Positions 52,502 through 61,695 of a stretch of 64,000 nucleotides of DNA are shown one piece after another. The notes beneath the pieces are model-generated. The model saw only the letters and a list, made by a program, of their open reading frames with translations. It was not told the origin of the DNA and did no database searches. Position 1 is the stretch's first letter. Each line of letters begins with the position of its first letter. The position numbers and the translations under genes are program-made. Origin of the DNA: MGIIa-L3 sp11892u (lineage in GTDB: Archaea; Thermoplasmatota; Poseidoniia; Poseidoniales; Poseidoniaceae); assembly GCA_965659685.1 (NCBI GenBank), contig CBFHXB010000003.1, positions 45,824 to 109,823 on the forward strand, in the 5' to 3' direction.

Positions 52502-53281
52502 TCACGCTCCGTAGCGGCGCTTGCGCTGTTGGAAGGCTTTGATCGCCTTCATCAGTTCGCGCTTTGAGAACGAGGGCCAATACACGTCGGTGAAGTACAA
52601 CTCGGCGTAGGCCATCTGCCAAAGCAGGAAATTCGAGATGCGTTCTTCCCCTGAGGTGCGAATGACCAGGTCAGGGTCGGGCATGTCCGCCGTGTACAGT
52701 CGGTCAGACACCGCCGCTTCGTCGATGTCGTCAAGCGTCAATTCGCCCTTGGCATGGTCCTCAGCGATGGCCCGGATGGCATCGAGAATTTCTTCTCGAC
52801 TCCCGTACGCAAGACAGACGGAGAACACGAAGCGGTCGTAGCCTGCGGTGCGCGATTCTGCGTGATCGATGGCCTCGATGACGTTCGCAGGCAAGAGGTC
52901 CCTTCGGCCAATGATCTGCACACGAACTTCGTTGGCGTGGATTCGCTCGTCCTCGGCGATGTCGTTCAGCCCCTCGATGTACAAGGCGAACAACGCGTCC
53001 AACTCGTCCTTCGGTCGCTTGAGGTTCTCCGTGGAGAGGGCGTACACGGTGAACCAGGGGATCTTCAGTTCGAGGACCCAGTCCAGAACCTCTTCCAACT
53101 TGGCTTTGCCAATGCGGTGTCCCACGCCCGAAGTCAGCCTGTTTCTGAAAGCAAACCGACGGTTCCCGTCCATGATGATGGCCATGTGCTGCGGACGAAT
53201 TTCGTGGGTCAAGACCTCACGCAGCATCCGCTGGTCCACGGCTCGCCCGAGGGCGTCCCCCACACGGTCGCTCACCCCCAT
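52502..53281 (-). CDS. uppS: cis-prenyltransferase (UppS-like)
   Basis: 259 residues. Adds isopentenyl diphosphate to allylic diphosphates in cis to make long dolichol- or undecaprenol-type lipid carriers. MAIIMDGNRRFAFRN carries the catalytic Asp; then FTVYALSTENLKRPKDELDA, VFSVCLAYGSREEILDAIR, DMPDPDLVIRTSGEERISNF (R-T-S-GE) and LLWQMAYAELYFTDVYWPSF close the family list. Product chain length cannot be read. Ends just before the Nudix gene. Confidence 0.95.
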   Translation of the reverse strand: MGVSDRVGDALGRAVDQRMLREVLTHEIRPQHMAIIMDGNRRFAFRNRLTSGVGHRIGKAKLEEVLDWVLELKIPWFTVYALSTENLKRPKDELDALFALYIEGLNDIAEDERIHANEVRVQIIGRRDLLPANVIEAIDHAESRTAGYDRFVFSVCLAYGSREEILDAIRAIAEDHAKGELTLDDIDEAAVSDRLYTADMPDPDLVIRTSGEERISNFLLWQMAYAELYFTDVYWPSFSKRELMKAIKAFQQRKRRYGA

Positions 53282-53365
53282 CGCGTTTCACCGTGCGCGA
53301 CCTTGCCCTTGAGGAATGCGCACGCGGAGGGCAGGGTTCACACGCGGGACCTTCCTCGTCCCATC

Positions 53366-54517
53366 ATGCCTGCACCATGGCCGACGGGCCTCCTTGCGGA
53401 GGATTCCAAGGGCACGGCACACACAGCATGGGGCGAGGTCACGGTGCTTTCGATGGACCTTGAGTCCATGCTGAAGGATGGCATGGGCACATGGTGGGGC
53501 GTCACGCTGGAGGACGCCACCGTCGAGCCCACCGCCGCCGATCGTTTGGGCAGATGGTTTCGGGCCGAACACGAGGGGTCCATCTTCGACCTCCTGTTGT
53601 GCACCTTTGGGACCGGGCGAGCCCTCTCTTCGCTGGTCCACCACCGCGACCGTGTGGACGCCATGCTTGCTTCAAAGCGTGCGGACCTGCCGGTCGGTGG
53701 ATGCGTGGTGGACGGCCATGACGCCCTGCTTGTGTGGGAGCATGCAGCCCGTGTTCCGCTCGATTCCGAGCTCGACCTTCACGATCAATTTCGGGCGGCG
53801 GGAGCCTTCCTCGGCACGCTGAAGCGTTGGGCCACGCCCCCGGTCGAACGCCGTTGGAACGACGCCATCGCCAACGTGGAACAGCGTTTGGGCACCACGA
53901 CGTTGTGGCGTGCACCACACGACCGCGTCACGGTGGGCCTGCCAGACCTGCAGCTCTCGCTGCACAGCCTTGTTCACGGCCCGCACGGGCCTCGTTTTCG
54001 ACCGCTCCCTCGAACGGTGGACGAGGCGCTGACGGGCGTCATCGGCCGGAGGCCTGGTCTGGCTCACGCGATGGCCTTGGAAGGTGAAGCGGTCGAAGCC
54101 GGCCTTGCTGCTGACCAAGGCGGTCCCGAAGCATGGTTCACGGCATGGAGCGAGGGTGCTCCTGCCGCGTGGTCCCGACCTCGGGCCGTCTCCACCTACC
54201 TGGGAGGCCTCTGGATTTGGCGTTACGCGGACGTTTTGCGCTGGCGAGGCCGTGCCCTGGCATGGGGCGACGAGGACCTGCAGGAGGCGACGAAGGCATG
54301 GCTGGAGGACGTCGATCGCCTGCAGGCACGCCTCGGCGTGCTCAGGATGTGGCGCTCCCTGTTGTGGCTTGGCGCGGCCGGGGTGGCCGCAGCGTGGTAC
54401 GCGTACGCCCTTGATGCCTTGACGCAGACCCCCTCCTTGGCCCTCGCCGCCTTCTCCGTTGCCTTGGGGGCCGGCGGCTGGCTGCGCTACAAGGCTGCAG
54501 AACCGGGGCCGTTCTGA
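53366..54517 (+). CDS. two-helix C-terminal membrane protein, function unknown
   Basis: 383 residues from ATG 53366 (an upstream reading in this frame lies antisense to the UppS gene). Soluble N-terminal 320 residues, then two closely spaced helices (about 332-350, LLWLGAAGVAAAWYAYAL, and 360-375, ALAAFSVALGAGGWL). Region 160-260 with WRAPHDRVTVGLPDLQLSLH faintly resembles the catalytic loop of aminoglycoside-kinase folds with key residues missing. I do not recognise a family; kinase relationship is weak. Confidence 0.6.
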   Translation: MPAPWPTGLLAEDSKGTAHTAWGEVTVLSMDLESMLKDGMGTWWGVTLEDATVEPTAADRLGRWFRAEHEGSIFDLLLCTFGTGRALSSLVHHRDRVDAMLASKRADLPVGGCVVDGHDALLVWEHAARVPLDSELDLHDQFRAAGAFLGTLKRWATPPVERRWNDAIANVEQRLGTTTLWRAPHDRVTVGLPDLQLSLHSLVHGPHGPRFRPLPRTVDEALTGVIGRRPGLAHAMALEGEAVEAGLAADQGGPEAWFTAWSEGAPAAWSRPRAVSTYLGGLWIWRYADVLRWRGRALAWGDEDLQEATKAWLEDVDRLQARLGVLRMWRSLLWLGAAGVAAAWYAYALDALTQTPSLALAAFSVALGAGGWLRYKAAEPGPF

Positions 54518-54518
54518 A

Positions 54519-55616
54519 TCAGCGGGACTGGCGCACGCGAGCGTCGTGGAACTCCAAATTCAATTCGCGTGAAATGCGCACGATGTCGAGCATCAGGTCT
54601 TCACGTGCTTCGCGTTCCTCCACCGAGGAATTCAGGTCCCAGTAGAGGTTGACGGACACGTCGATCGATTGGGCGGAGATGCCATCCACGGCGCACCACG
54701 ATGCGTCTTCCTTCAGCGTGCGCTCGTTGGCGCGGACCGCGGCAATGACCCTGTCGCAAAAGCTGCTCACGGCTTCAGGGTCCGAACCGAGGTCCAAGTG
54801 CAGCGTGGTCTGCCACCTGCGCCACCTTCGCTTGCCCCAATTTTCCACGGCCGTGTTGACGAGGTTTGCGTTCGGCACGGTGACGATGGTGTCCGATGAG
54901 GTGCGCAGAATGGTGGTCCTCAGGTTGATTTCAATGACCTCACCTTCGGTCCCGCCGATGACCACCCAATCACCAATGCGGAAGGGCCGGTCCATCAGGA
55001 CGGTCACGGCACCAAAGAAATTCGAGATCGTGTCTTTGGCCGCCAAGGCAAGCGCCAATCCGCTGATGCCAAGGCCGGCGATGAGCGAGGTCAGGTCCAA
55101 GCCGAAGGCATCGGCGACGAACACGCCACCGATGAACAGGATGATGAAGCGCAGCACGCTTTCCACGGCCGACACCACGGTGCGTTCCGAACCGTCGAGC
55201 ACGTCGTCGTCGTCGAGCAAATCCATGACGTCCTGGACCACGTCGACGGCCCGGAAGGCGGCGCGGACCAGCGAAATCACGAGCACGAGTTGCGCGATGC
55301 CGATCAAGGTCAGTGCGCTAAGTCCCGGGAACGTTGCGAGGTCGGAGCCCTCGTCCGCCATGGCATGGAGGCGTTGGAGGCCAAGGAGCACCACGCCCGC
55401 AGCAGCGGCCGTTCCGAGGGCCCGTTCACTTGATTTCAGCCCCTCACTGGTGCGAGGAAGCCGAACGATTGCGCCGATCAGACGCGGCGCCAACACCATG
55501 GCAAGGCCTCGCGCGGCCAAGCCGGCAAGCATCAGTCCAAGCAGGGCCAACAGGGTCCAGCGGTTCGTTCCGAGCACGTCTGGGCCTGCGGTCTGCAGCA
55601 CGTCCAACCAAGTCAT
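54519..55616 (-). CDS. mechanosensitive channel, MscS family
   Basis: 365 residues from ATG 55616. Four or so helices, then the pore-lining helix with Gly/Ala packing: LTSLIAGLGISGLALALAAK followed by DTISNFFGAVTVLMDRPFRIG, the MscS TM3 and start of the beta domain; VIGGTEGEVIEINLRTTILR and VTVPNANLVNTAVENWGKR are also diagnostic. Opens on membrane tension to release osmolytes. Divergent from the carboxypeptidase with 76 bases between. Confidence 0.92.
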   Translation of the reverse strand: MTWLDVLQTAGPDVLGTNRWTLLALLGLMLAGLAARGLAMVLAPRLIGAIVRLPRTSEGLKSSERALGTAAAAGVVLLGLQRLHAMADEGSDLATFPGLSALTLIGIAQLVLVISLVRAAFRAVDVVQDVMDLLDDDDVLDGSERTVVSAVESVLRFIILFIGGVFVADAFGLDLTSLIAGLGISGLALALAAKDTISNFFGAVTVLMDRPFRIGDWVVIGGTEGEVIEINLRTTILRTSSDTIVTVPNANLVNTAVENWGKRRWRRWQTTLHLDLGSDPEAVSSFCDRVIAAVRANERTLKEDASWCAVDGISAQSIDVSVNLYWDLNSSVEEREAREDLMLDIVRISRELNLEFHDARVRQSR

Positions 55617-55692
55617 GCCCTTCGGTGTCGAGTGGCCTTCATGGCGGTTCCGGCGGCGCGACGGCTTGATAGGCGCGTGATGGGTGGGGTGA

Positions 55693-57879
55693 ATGATGCT
55701 CGACAACGACCGGTCCCGGCAGGCCTACCTTCGCAGGACGGCGCTCCTGTTGGCGCTCCCGCTCATGCTGACCCTCTGCGCGCCCATCGCCAACGCCGGC
55801 GTGGCCCAAGAAGAGGCCGGCACCACGCCTGAAGCGGTGTGGTCGGACGACTACATCAACCACATTTTCCCATGGGCCGATGCGGACGAACGCATTCTGC
55901 AATTCAAGGAATACCACACCTACGACACGCTCAAGCAACGCATGCAGCGTTTGGCGGAGGACAACCCGGACATCTTTGAGTTCCATGAGGGCATGAACGG
56001 CGGCACCAACGCCCGTGGAGAACAGACCACGGCCGACGCCTACGAAGGCTGGTACTACGGCCATGCTTCCCCGTGGATGAAGGTCACCACGGACGTCAGC
56101 GGAGGCGAATACAACGAATTCGTCGGCGACAACGGAAACTACCCCGATCGCCCCGACGTGCTCATCGTCGGCAACCACCACGCCCGTGAGTGGATGTCCG
56201 TGCAGGTGCCCATGATGCAACTCGAAGTCATCGCCTTCTCGTTGGACAACATCGGCTACGACAACGACGGCGACGGTGACGTGGACGAAGACGGCTGGGG
56301 CGACACCAACGGCGACGGGGTGCTCGACGACGACGGCGATTGCCTCGCCCTCGATGCCTCCTATCAGGATTCCAACGGCGACGGCACGCCCTGTGGCCCT
56401 GGCGACCTTGGGGTCGACGAGGACTACAGCGAACAGTGGATCGTCGACCTTCTCGACAGCCGCGAGCTGTACATCGTGCCGATGCTCAACGTGGACGGGA
56501 ACATCTACGACCGCGAGGTCTTCTGTCCCGCTCCTGCGTGGGAGTCCTGCCCCTCGGGCGGCTGGAGGAAGAACCTGCGCGACAACACCTTCACCGGCGT
56601 CACGCCCCTTCCCGACCTTCAGGAAGAAGTCGACGAGGACTGCGACGGCGTGGACCTGAACCGCAACTACCAGTTCGAGTGGGGCGCACCTCTTGGCGCC
56701 ACAGGCCCCATCATTCCCGGCACCTGCACGCCCGCAGAAGGCGAATTGGACGGTTCAAACAACGACGTGTACAACGGCCCTGTGGACACCCGTGACAACG
56801 ACGGCGACGGGCAGATCAACGAAGACCACGTCGACGGCAAGGACGACGACGCCGACGGCGTGACCGACGAAGACTGGTGGGGCGGCAACTCTGAGCCTGA
56901 GACCAAGTTCATCCAGGACTTGACCGAAATGAACGACGACACCGGCGACGGTGCCAGCGAATTCAAGTCCACCCTGACCCACCACTCCTACTCGGAACTC
57001 ATCCTTTGGCCGTGGGGTCACTGCACGGATTGCGAGAGTCCTGACCACAGCCAGCTTGAGTACCACGGCCAGCAGATGGCCGACATGACCCAGTACGCCA
57101 ACCTCCAGTCCTCCTCGCTCTACCCGACCTCGGGTGACTTCTGCGACTGGCATTACGGCGTGCACGGCTCCTACTGCTACACCTCGGAAATCGGCACCGC
57201 CTTCCACCAGCACGAGGACGACATCGACCACATCGCGGTGCGCAACCTCGGCCTCGGCTTCTACATCGCGGAGATCGCCGACAACCCGCGCGAGCGCGCG
57301 GACCTCGCCATCGCCAACATCTCACAGCAGAACTACCTGAAGCAGCCCGACGCCATCGACATCCCCGACGAGGGCGACATCCCCATTGACGTCTGCGTGT
57401 CGGACGACTTCCCCTACAGCACGGAGAACTCCGTGATCAAGTGGCGTCAGGTCAAGCCCAGCCGCCTGCAAAGCGACTACGGCCCACGCGAGTGGTCGAC
57501 CACGCCGTGGGAGTCGGTCCAGATGGAGGTCGTTGGCGGCAACGCATGCACCACCTCGGACGGCAACGGTACCTTGTTGCGTGCGATGATTCCCGTCGGT
57601 GAAACGGCCACCGGTGAAGTCCACTACAAGGCCCAAGTGGCCACGCTGGGCGGGTCCGACTTCTATCAGTACCCTGACGACGGGGAGTACTACGTCCTCT
57701 CCGTGTCCTACCGTGCGTCCTACGGCTCCACCTCTGGAGCGCTCGTCATGTTCCTCCTTGTGGCAGGGACGGTCTGGGGCGGACTTGGGACCGCGCTGCG
57801 CACCATGTTCACCGGCGGCGATGACGAAGAGAAGGTCATCCTCGCCGACGCCCTCCTCGAAGAGGCGGTGGACGCGTGA
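55693..57879 (+). CDS. secreted, membrane-anchored M14 zinc carboxypeptidase with calcium-binding-like loops
   Basis: 728 residues. N-terminal signal (RRTALLLALPLMLTLCAP), catalytic M14 domain: zinc ligands H163 and E166 in GNHHAREWMS, third His H431 in LTHHSYSELILWPWG, substrate Arg/Asn in DLNRNY (323-324), and E499 in SYCYTSEIG as general base. Two inserts rich in Asp (DNDGDGDVDEDGWGDTNGDG at about 190-209; DNDGDGQINEDHVDGKDDDA at 368-387) resemble EF-hand/thrombospondin-type-3 calcium loops. A C-terminal helix (LVMFLLVAGTVWGGLG) anchors it, with a short tail. Likely trims peptides outside. The GTGA overlap couples it to the NSS transporter. Confidence 0.9.
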   Translation: MMLDNDRSRQAYLRRTALLLALPLMLTLCAPIANAGVAQEEAGTTPEAVWSDDYINHIFPWADADERILQFKEYHTYDTLKQRMQRLAEDNPDIFEFHEGMNGGTNARGEQTTADAYEGWYYGHASPWMKVTTDVSGGEYNEFVGDNGNYPDRPDVLIVGNHHAREWMSVQVPMMQLEVIAFSLDNIGYDNDGDGDVDEDGWGDTNGDGVLDDDGDCLALDASYQDSNGDGTPCGPGDLGVDEDYSEQWIVDLLDSRELYIVPMLNVDGNIYDREVFCPAPAWESCPSGGWRKNLRDNTFTGVTPLPDLQEEVDEDCDGVDLNRNYQFEWGAPLGATGPIIPGTCTPAEGELDGSNNDVYNGPVDTRDNDGDGQINEDHVDGKDDDADGVTDEDWWGGNSEPETKFIQDLTEMNDDTGDGASEFKSTLTHHSYSELILWPWGHCTDCESPDHSQLEYHGQQMADMTQYANLQSSSLYPTSGDFCDWHYGVHGSYCYTSEIGTAFHQHEDDIDHIAVRNLGLGFYIAEIADNPRERADLAIANISQQNYLKQPDAIDIPDEGDIPIDVCVSDDFPYSTENSVIKWRQVKPSRLQSDYGPREWSTTPWESVQMEVVGGNACTTSDGNGTLLRAMIPVGETATGEVHYKAQVATLGGSDFYQYPDDGEYYVLSVSYRASYGSTSGALVMFLLVAGTVWGGLGTALRTMFTGGDDEEKVILADALLEEAVDA

Positions 57880-59567
57880 GCGGCCAATCCGACGAATTCA
57901 GCGGCCGTCTTGGCCTCATTTTCGCAACCATCGGTGCAGCCATCGGTACGGGCAACATCTGGCGTTTCCCTCGGATGGTCGGCGCCAACGGCGGCGGGAC
58001 CTTCCTCATTCCGTGGTTGATTTTCCTCTTCATGTGGTCCATTCCTCTGGTCATCGCGGAATTTGCGATGGGCAAGCGAAGCCGCACGGGAACCATCGGA
58101 ACCTTCCGCATCTTCACCGGCAAGCGCTTCGCATGGATGGGCCTGTGGACGGCATGGATCTCCACGGCCATCGGCTTCTACTACGCCGTGGTGGCCGGCT
58201 GGTGCCTGAAGTACTTCCAACTCGGCATCACCGGCGGGCTGACCGGCGACGGCGTGGACACGGTGCAGGTGTGGAACGAGTTCTTGCAAGCGCCTGGGCA
58301 AGTGATTTTCTTCCAATTCATCGTCATCGTGCTGACCTTGGCCGCGATTTCCCGCGGTGCGAAGGCCATTGAGAAGGTCAACGTCCTGCTGATGACCTCG
58401 CTGATGGTGCTGCTCTTCCTGACGATGTTCATGGCCCTCAGCATGGACATGAACGACGGGACCCTCGACGGTGCGATGTTCATGTTCACCGTCGACCGGT
58501 CGATGATGTTCGACCCAGAAATCTGGATCAACGCGCTGTCGCAGTCCGCATGGTCAGCATCCGCCGGCATGGGCATGGCCATCACCTACGCGGTGTACAT
58601 GCGCAAGGACGAGGACACCACCCTCAACGCCTTCGTGATGGGCCTCGCGAACAACAGCATCTCCATCATCGCCGGCCTGACCGTCCTTTCCGCGATTTTC
58701 GCGGTCGAGGCCGATCCCTTGGCCACGGTGACCGGCGGTTCCTCGGCCATCACCTTCCTCGCGCTTCCCGAAGTGTTTGCACAAGCTCCCGGTGGCAACG
58801 TTGGACCCTTCCTGATGATGACCGGTTTCTTCCTCGCGCTGTCCTTCGCGGCACTCACCTCGATGATTTCGACGGTTGAACTGTGCGTGCGCAACTTCGT
58901 CGACCACGGCTACGAACGCACGCGCTCGGTCTGGTTGACCGGCGCGGCCATCTTCCTGTTTGGCCTCCCCTCTGCGGTGCTTTGGGTCAAACTCGACGCG
59001 GAAGGCGTTGCCTTCCCACAATTCCTCGAAGTGCAAGACCACATCTGGGGCTACGGCCTGATGTTCTCGGGGCTGTTCATCGCGTTCACCATCTGGCGCT
59101 ATGGCTTCCTCAAGTGGCGCGCCCAGGTCGACGCCGGAGAAGCCGACCCCGGCCTCGCGGGTTACCTCAACGTCGGGGTCTCGGCCTTCCGTGACGACTT
59201 CATCAACACCGGTGAGAACGACCTGTGGATTGGCCGCTGGTGGGACCTCTTGCTCTACCTGGCCTTCCCCGTCCTCTTTTCCATCCTCATGCTCTCCTAC
59301 TTCGGCAGCATGATCGCCAACACCGAAGACGTCTGGAATCCGTTCAATCCGAACGGCCTTGGCATCATCCTCGCCTTCTGGGGCGTGGTGGCGGTCTTGT
59401 TCATCTGGTTCAACCGCTTCCTCGTGCAGCGGCCGGTCTTCCGCAACGTGCCTGAAGGCGCCGACGTGGACATCAGCCTCCTGCCCGGTGGAGACGACGA
59501 ACTGGTGGTGCAGGTCGGCGAAGTGGCACCCGGCTTCGAACATCTCGGTCAATCCGACGCTGCCTGA
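57876..59567 (+). CDS. sodium:amino-acid symporter of the NSS (SNF) family
   Basis: 563 residues from GTG 57876. NSS family: SGRLGLIFATIGAAIGTGNI with the unwound helix 1 GAAIGTGNIWRFP, VGANGGGTFLIPWLIFLFM helix 2, and eleven or twelve helices in all, ending in a soluble, acidic 45-residue tail (PGGDDELVVQVGEVAPG). Bacterial/archaeal NSS proteins take up amino acids with Na+. Overlap with the carboxypeptidase stop points to coupled translation: extracellular cleavage followed by uptake of the released residues. Confidence 0.93.
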   Translation: MSGQSDEFSGRLGLIFATIGAAIGTGNIWRFPRMVGANGGGTFLIPWLIFLFMWSIPLVIAEFAMGKRSRTGTIGTFRIFTGKRFAWMGLWTAWISTAIGFYYAVVAGWCLKYFQLGITGGLTGDGVDTVQVWNEFLQAPGQVIFFQFIVIVLTLAAISRGAKAIEKVNVLLMTSLMVLLFLTMFMALSMDMNDGTLDGAMFMFTVDRSMMFDPEIWINALSQSAWSASAGMGMAITYAVYMRKDEDTTLNAFVMGLANNSISIIAGLTVLSAIFAVEADPLATVTGGSSAITFLALPEVFAQAPGGNVGPFLMMTGFFLALSFAALTSMISTVELCVRNFVDHGYERTRSVWLTGAAIFLFGLPSAVLWVKLDAEGVAFPQFLEVQDHIWGYGLMFSGLFIAFTIWRYGFLKWRAQVDAGEADPGLAGYLNVGVSAFRDDFINTGENDLWIGRWWDLLLYLAFPVLFSILMLSYFGSMIANTEDVWNPFNPNGLGIILAFWGVVAVLFIWFNRFLVQRPVFRNVPEGADVDISLLPGGDDELVVQVGEVAPGFEHLGQSDAA

Positions 59568-59581
59568 AGGGGGCCGCCTCG

Positions 59582-60298
59582 ATGGACGACCTCGTCCGGT
59601 TCCTCGTCATCGGCCTCGTCGTTGCCGCGGTGCTCGTCCCGGTGGTCCGTTGGTTCTGGGCGCGGTTTGACCGACCGACGGAAGCCCAACTCGAATACGA
59701 GGAGACCAAGCGAAAAAAGCGCGAAGAAGAGCGCATGTGGCGTCAAATCGAAGCCCAAATGCGGGTCGAAGAAGCCGCAGCAGAGGAAGCCGCGAGCTTG
59801 GCCCGAAAGCGCGCAGAACTCGCGGCGCAAGCCGCACCCCGCTCAAGCGACGTCGAAGCCGCCCTCGGGGCGCTCGGGCTCGAAGAGGTGCACGTGAACA
59901 CCACGGAGGCCAGCGCGTCCAATCGCCCCAACGCCACCGAAGGTGCCGATGCTGCGCTGGTGGACGATGCGGTCTTCGAGGAGAGCACGGACGATGCCGA
60001 TCTTGAGGTCGAAGGGCTGGCAAAGGTCAGCCTTGAGCAAGACCGGGCCGGAGCTCCTGCGCCGGACTGGGTCCTCATCGAACGGTTGCGTGAGATGACC
60101 GAACGTGAGGAGGAGCCCGCGCCAATCGACGTTCCTTCGATGCCGGATTTGGACGCGCTCAACGATGCGATGCAAGCCATCGAGGAGGACGTTGCCCCAC
60201 CCAAAGCCGAGGAGGGCACGGACCTTGCCGAAGCCACCGACGAGGCGTGGAAAGCCGAGGATGACGATGACGACGACGGTTGGGCCGTCGAGTGGTGA
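59582..60298 (+). CDS. membrane-anchored acidic coiled-coil protein
   Basis: 238 residues. One N-terminal helix (FLVIGLVVAAVLVPVVRWFW), then a charged coiled coil (YEETKRKKREEERMWRQIEA, continuing to about 80), Ala-rich segment, and an acidic, mostly disordered C-terminus (EDDDDDDGWAVEW). Nothing known matches. Topology is likely one TM with a long cytoplasmic part. Between the NSS symporter (14 bases) and HisRS; no clear link. Confidence 0.6.
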   Translation: MDDLVRFLVIGLVVAAVLVPVVRWFWARFDRPTEAQLEYEETKRKKREEERMWRQIEAQMRVEEAAAEEAASLARKRAELAAQAAPRSSDVEAALGALGLEEVHVNTTEASASNRPNATEGADAALVDDAVFEESTDDADLEVEGLAKVSLEQDRAGAPAPDWVLIERLREMTEREEEPAPIDVPSMPDLDALNDAMQAIEEDVAPPKAEEGTDLAEATDEAWKAEDDDDDDGWAVEW

Positions 60299-60360
60299 AC
60301 CCCCACTTTGCCCGCGTTCACGACGAATGGCTCTTGAAGCGGACCACGCCACGTCGGTGC

Positions 60361-61695
60361 ATGGTGCAGCGTCCTCGAGGGACCCGAGACTTCGGGCCGC
60401 TGGCCAGCCGACGCCGAAGCATGCTTGAGTCGGTGCTCGAAGGCGAGGCCCGCCGTGCCGGTTTCGACCGCGTGCAAACGCCCATTTTCGAGTCGCTGGA
60501 TCTGTTCACCGCGAAGTCTGGGCCCGGCGTCATCGGGCAACTCTACGCTTTCGAAGACAAAGGAGGCCGCCACCTCACCTTGCGTCCAGAGTTGACCGCG
60601 CCGGTCATGCGCATGGTCGCCGATGAATTGCGCATGGACACCAAGCCGCTGCGCTTGGCTTACCACGGCGCGTGCTTCCGCTATGAGGAATTCAAGACCG
60701 GGCGATACCGCGAATTCTACCAGTACGGCATCGAGGTGGTCGGTGCATCCGGTCCTCTGGTCGACGCCGAAGTCATCGCCCTGGCCGTTCGCATGCTTCA
60801 CGCGTCCGGCCTTGAAGGCTGGACGCTGCGCATCGGCCACGTCGGCCTGCTGCGTGACGTGCTCGCTGGCCTTGGCCTCAGCGCCGAGGCGCCTGAGGGC
60901 AAGGAAGCACCCACCGCCTCAGCGATGCGCTTCCTCGACAAGGGCGACGAGGCCGGTTTGGCCACGTTGTTCGACACCGAAGGCCTCGACCCCGCTGGCC
61001 TTGATCTGCTCCGCGCCCTTGGCGAAGCCTCCGGCGGCGCCGAAGCCATCGAGGCCGCCCGCCCGCTGCTCGAAGCACACGGCCTTTCCACCGAAGCCCT
61101 GGACGACCTCGCCACCACCGTCGAAGCGGTCGGCCTGCTCGCTCAGGCCCCACCCGCTTTGGAGATCGATCTGCGTGTTGCACGCGGTTTGGATTACTAC
61201 ACGGGCATGGTCTTCGAGGCGCACGTGCCCGAACTTGGCGGTGAAGGCCAGGTGCTCGGTGGTGGAACCTACCGCTTGCTCCACCTCTTTGGCTTGGACG
61301 ACCTCGACCCCTCTTGCGGATTTGGCCTCGGGTTTGACCGCGTCTTGCTGGCCCTCGAGCGGCAGGCCGAGGCGGCCGGCCGGGCGGAAGTGATGCCCGG
61401 TGAATCCGGTCCCGCCACGCGCCTTGCGGTCGTTCCGTTCCGTGTCCCACCTTCCTCGGTGCTTGCCCTTGTGCGCGACCTGCGTGAGGAAGGCCTCGTC
61501 GTCGACCTTGAAATGAAGGGGCGTGCCATCGGCAAGGCCTTCGGCTGGGCCGACGGCATCGGTGCCTCGCACGTGCTGGTGGTCGGACCGCGCGATCTTG
61601 AATCCGGTCAAGCGAATCTGAAGCGCTTGGCCGACGGCGAGCAGATGCCGGTGGATCTGAACCGTGAGGCCGTATTGGCGGCGCTCACGTCGTGA
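60361..61695 (+). CDS. hisS: histidyl-tRNA synthetase
   Basis: 444 residues from ATG 60361 (MVQRPRGTRDFGPLASRRRS). Class II synthetase: N-terminal RGTRDF, motif 2 with FRYEEFKTGRYREFYQYGIE, His-specific RGLDYYTGMVFEAH (His A box), motif 3 FGLGFDRVLLALE and anticodon-binding C-terminal domain (VVDLEMKGRAIGKAFGWADG). An in-frame upstream ATG-like extension is rejected as it overlaps the previous gene. Its TGA abuts the stop of the convergent PGF-CTERM gene. Confidence 0.96.
   Translation: MVQRPRGTRDFGPLASRRRSMLESVLEGEARRAGFDRVQTPIFESLDLFTAKSGPGVIGQLYAFEDKGGRHLTLRPELTAPVMRMVADELRMDTKPLRLAYHGACFRYEEFKTGRYREFYQYGIEVVGASGPLVDAEVIALAVRMLHASGLEGWTLRIGHVGLLRDVLAGLGLSAEAPEGKEAPTASAMRFLDKGDEAGLATLFDTEGLDPAGLDLLRALGEASGGAEAIEAARPLLEAHGLSTEALDDLATTVEAVGLLAQAPPALEIDLRVARGLDYYTGMVFEAHVPELGGEGQVLGGGTYRLLHLFGLDDLDPSCGFGLGFDRVLLALERQAEAAGRAEVMPGESGPATRLAVVPFRVPPSSVLALVRDLREEGLVVDLEMKGRAIGKAFGWADGIGASHVLVVGPRDLESGQANLKRLADGEQMPVDLNREAVLAALTS

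Noticed and set aside
52754..53365. 204-codon N-terminal extension of the 53366-54517 gene
   Set aside because: Runs entirely antisense to the cis-prenyltransferase gene; the real start is ATG 53366.
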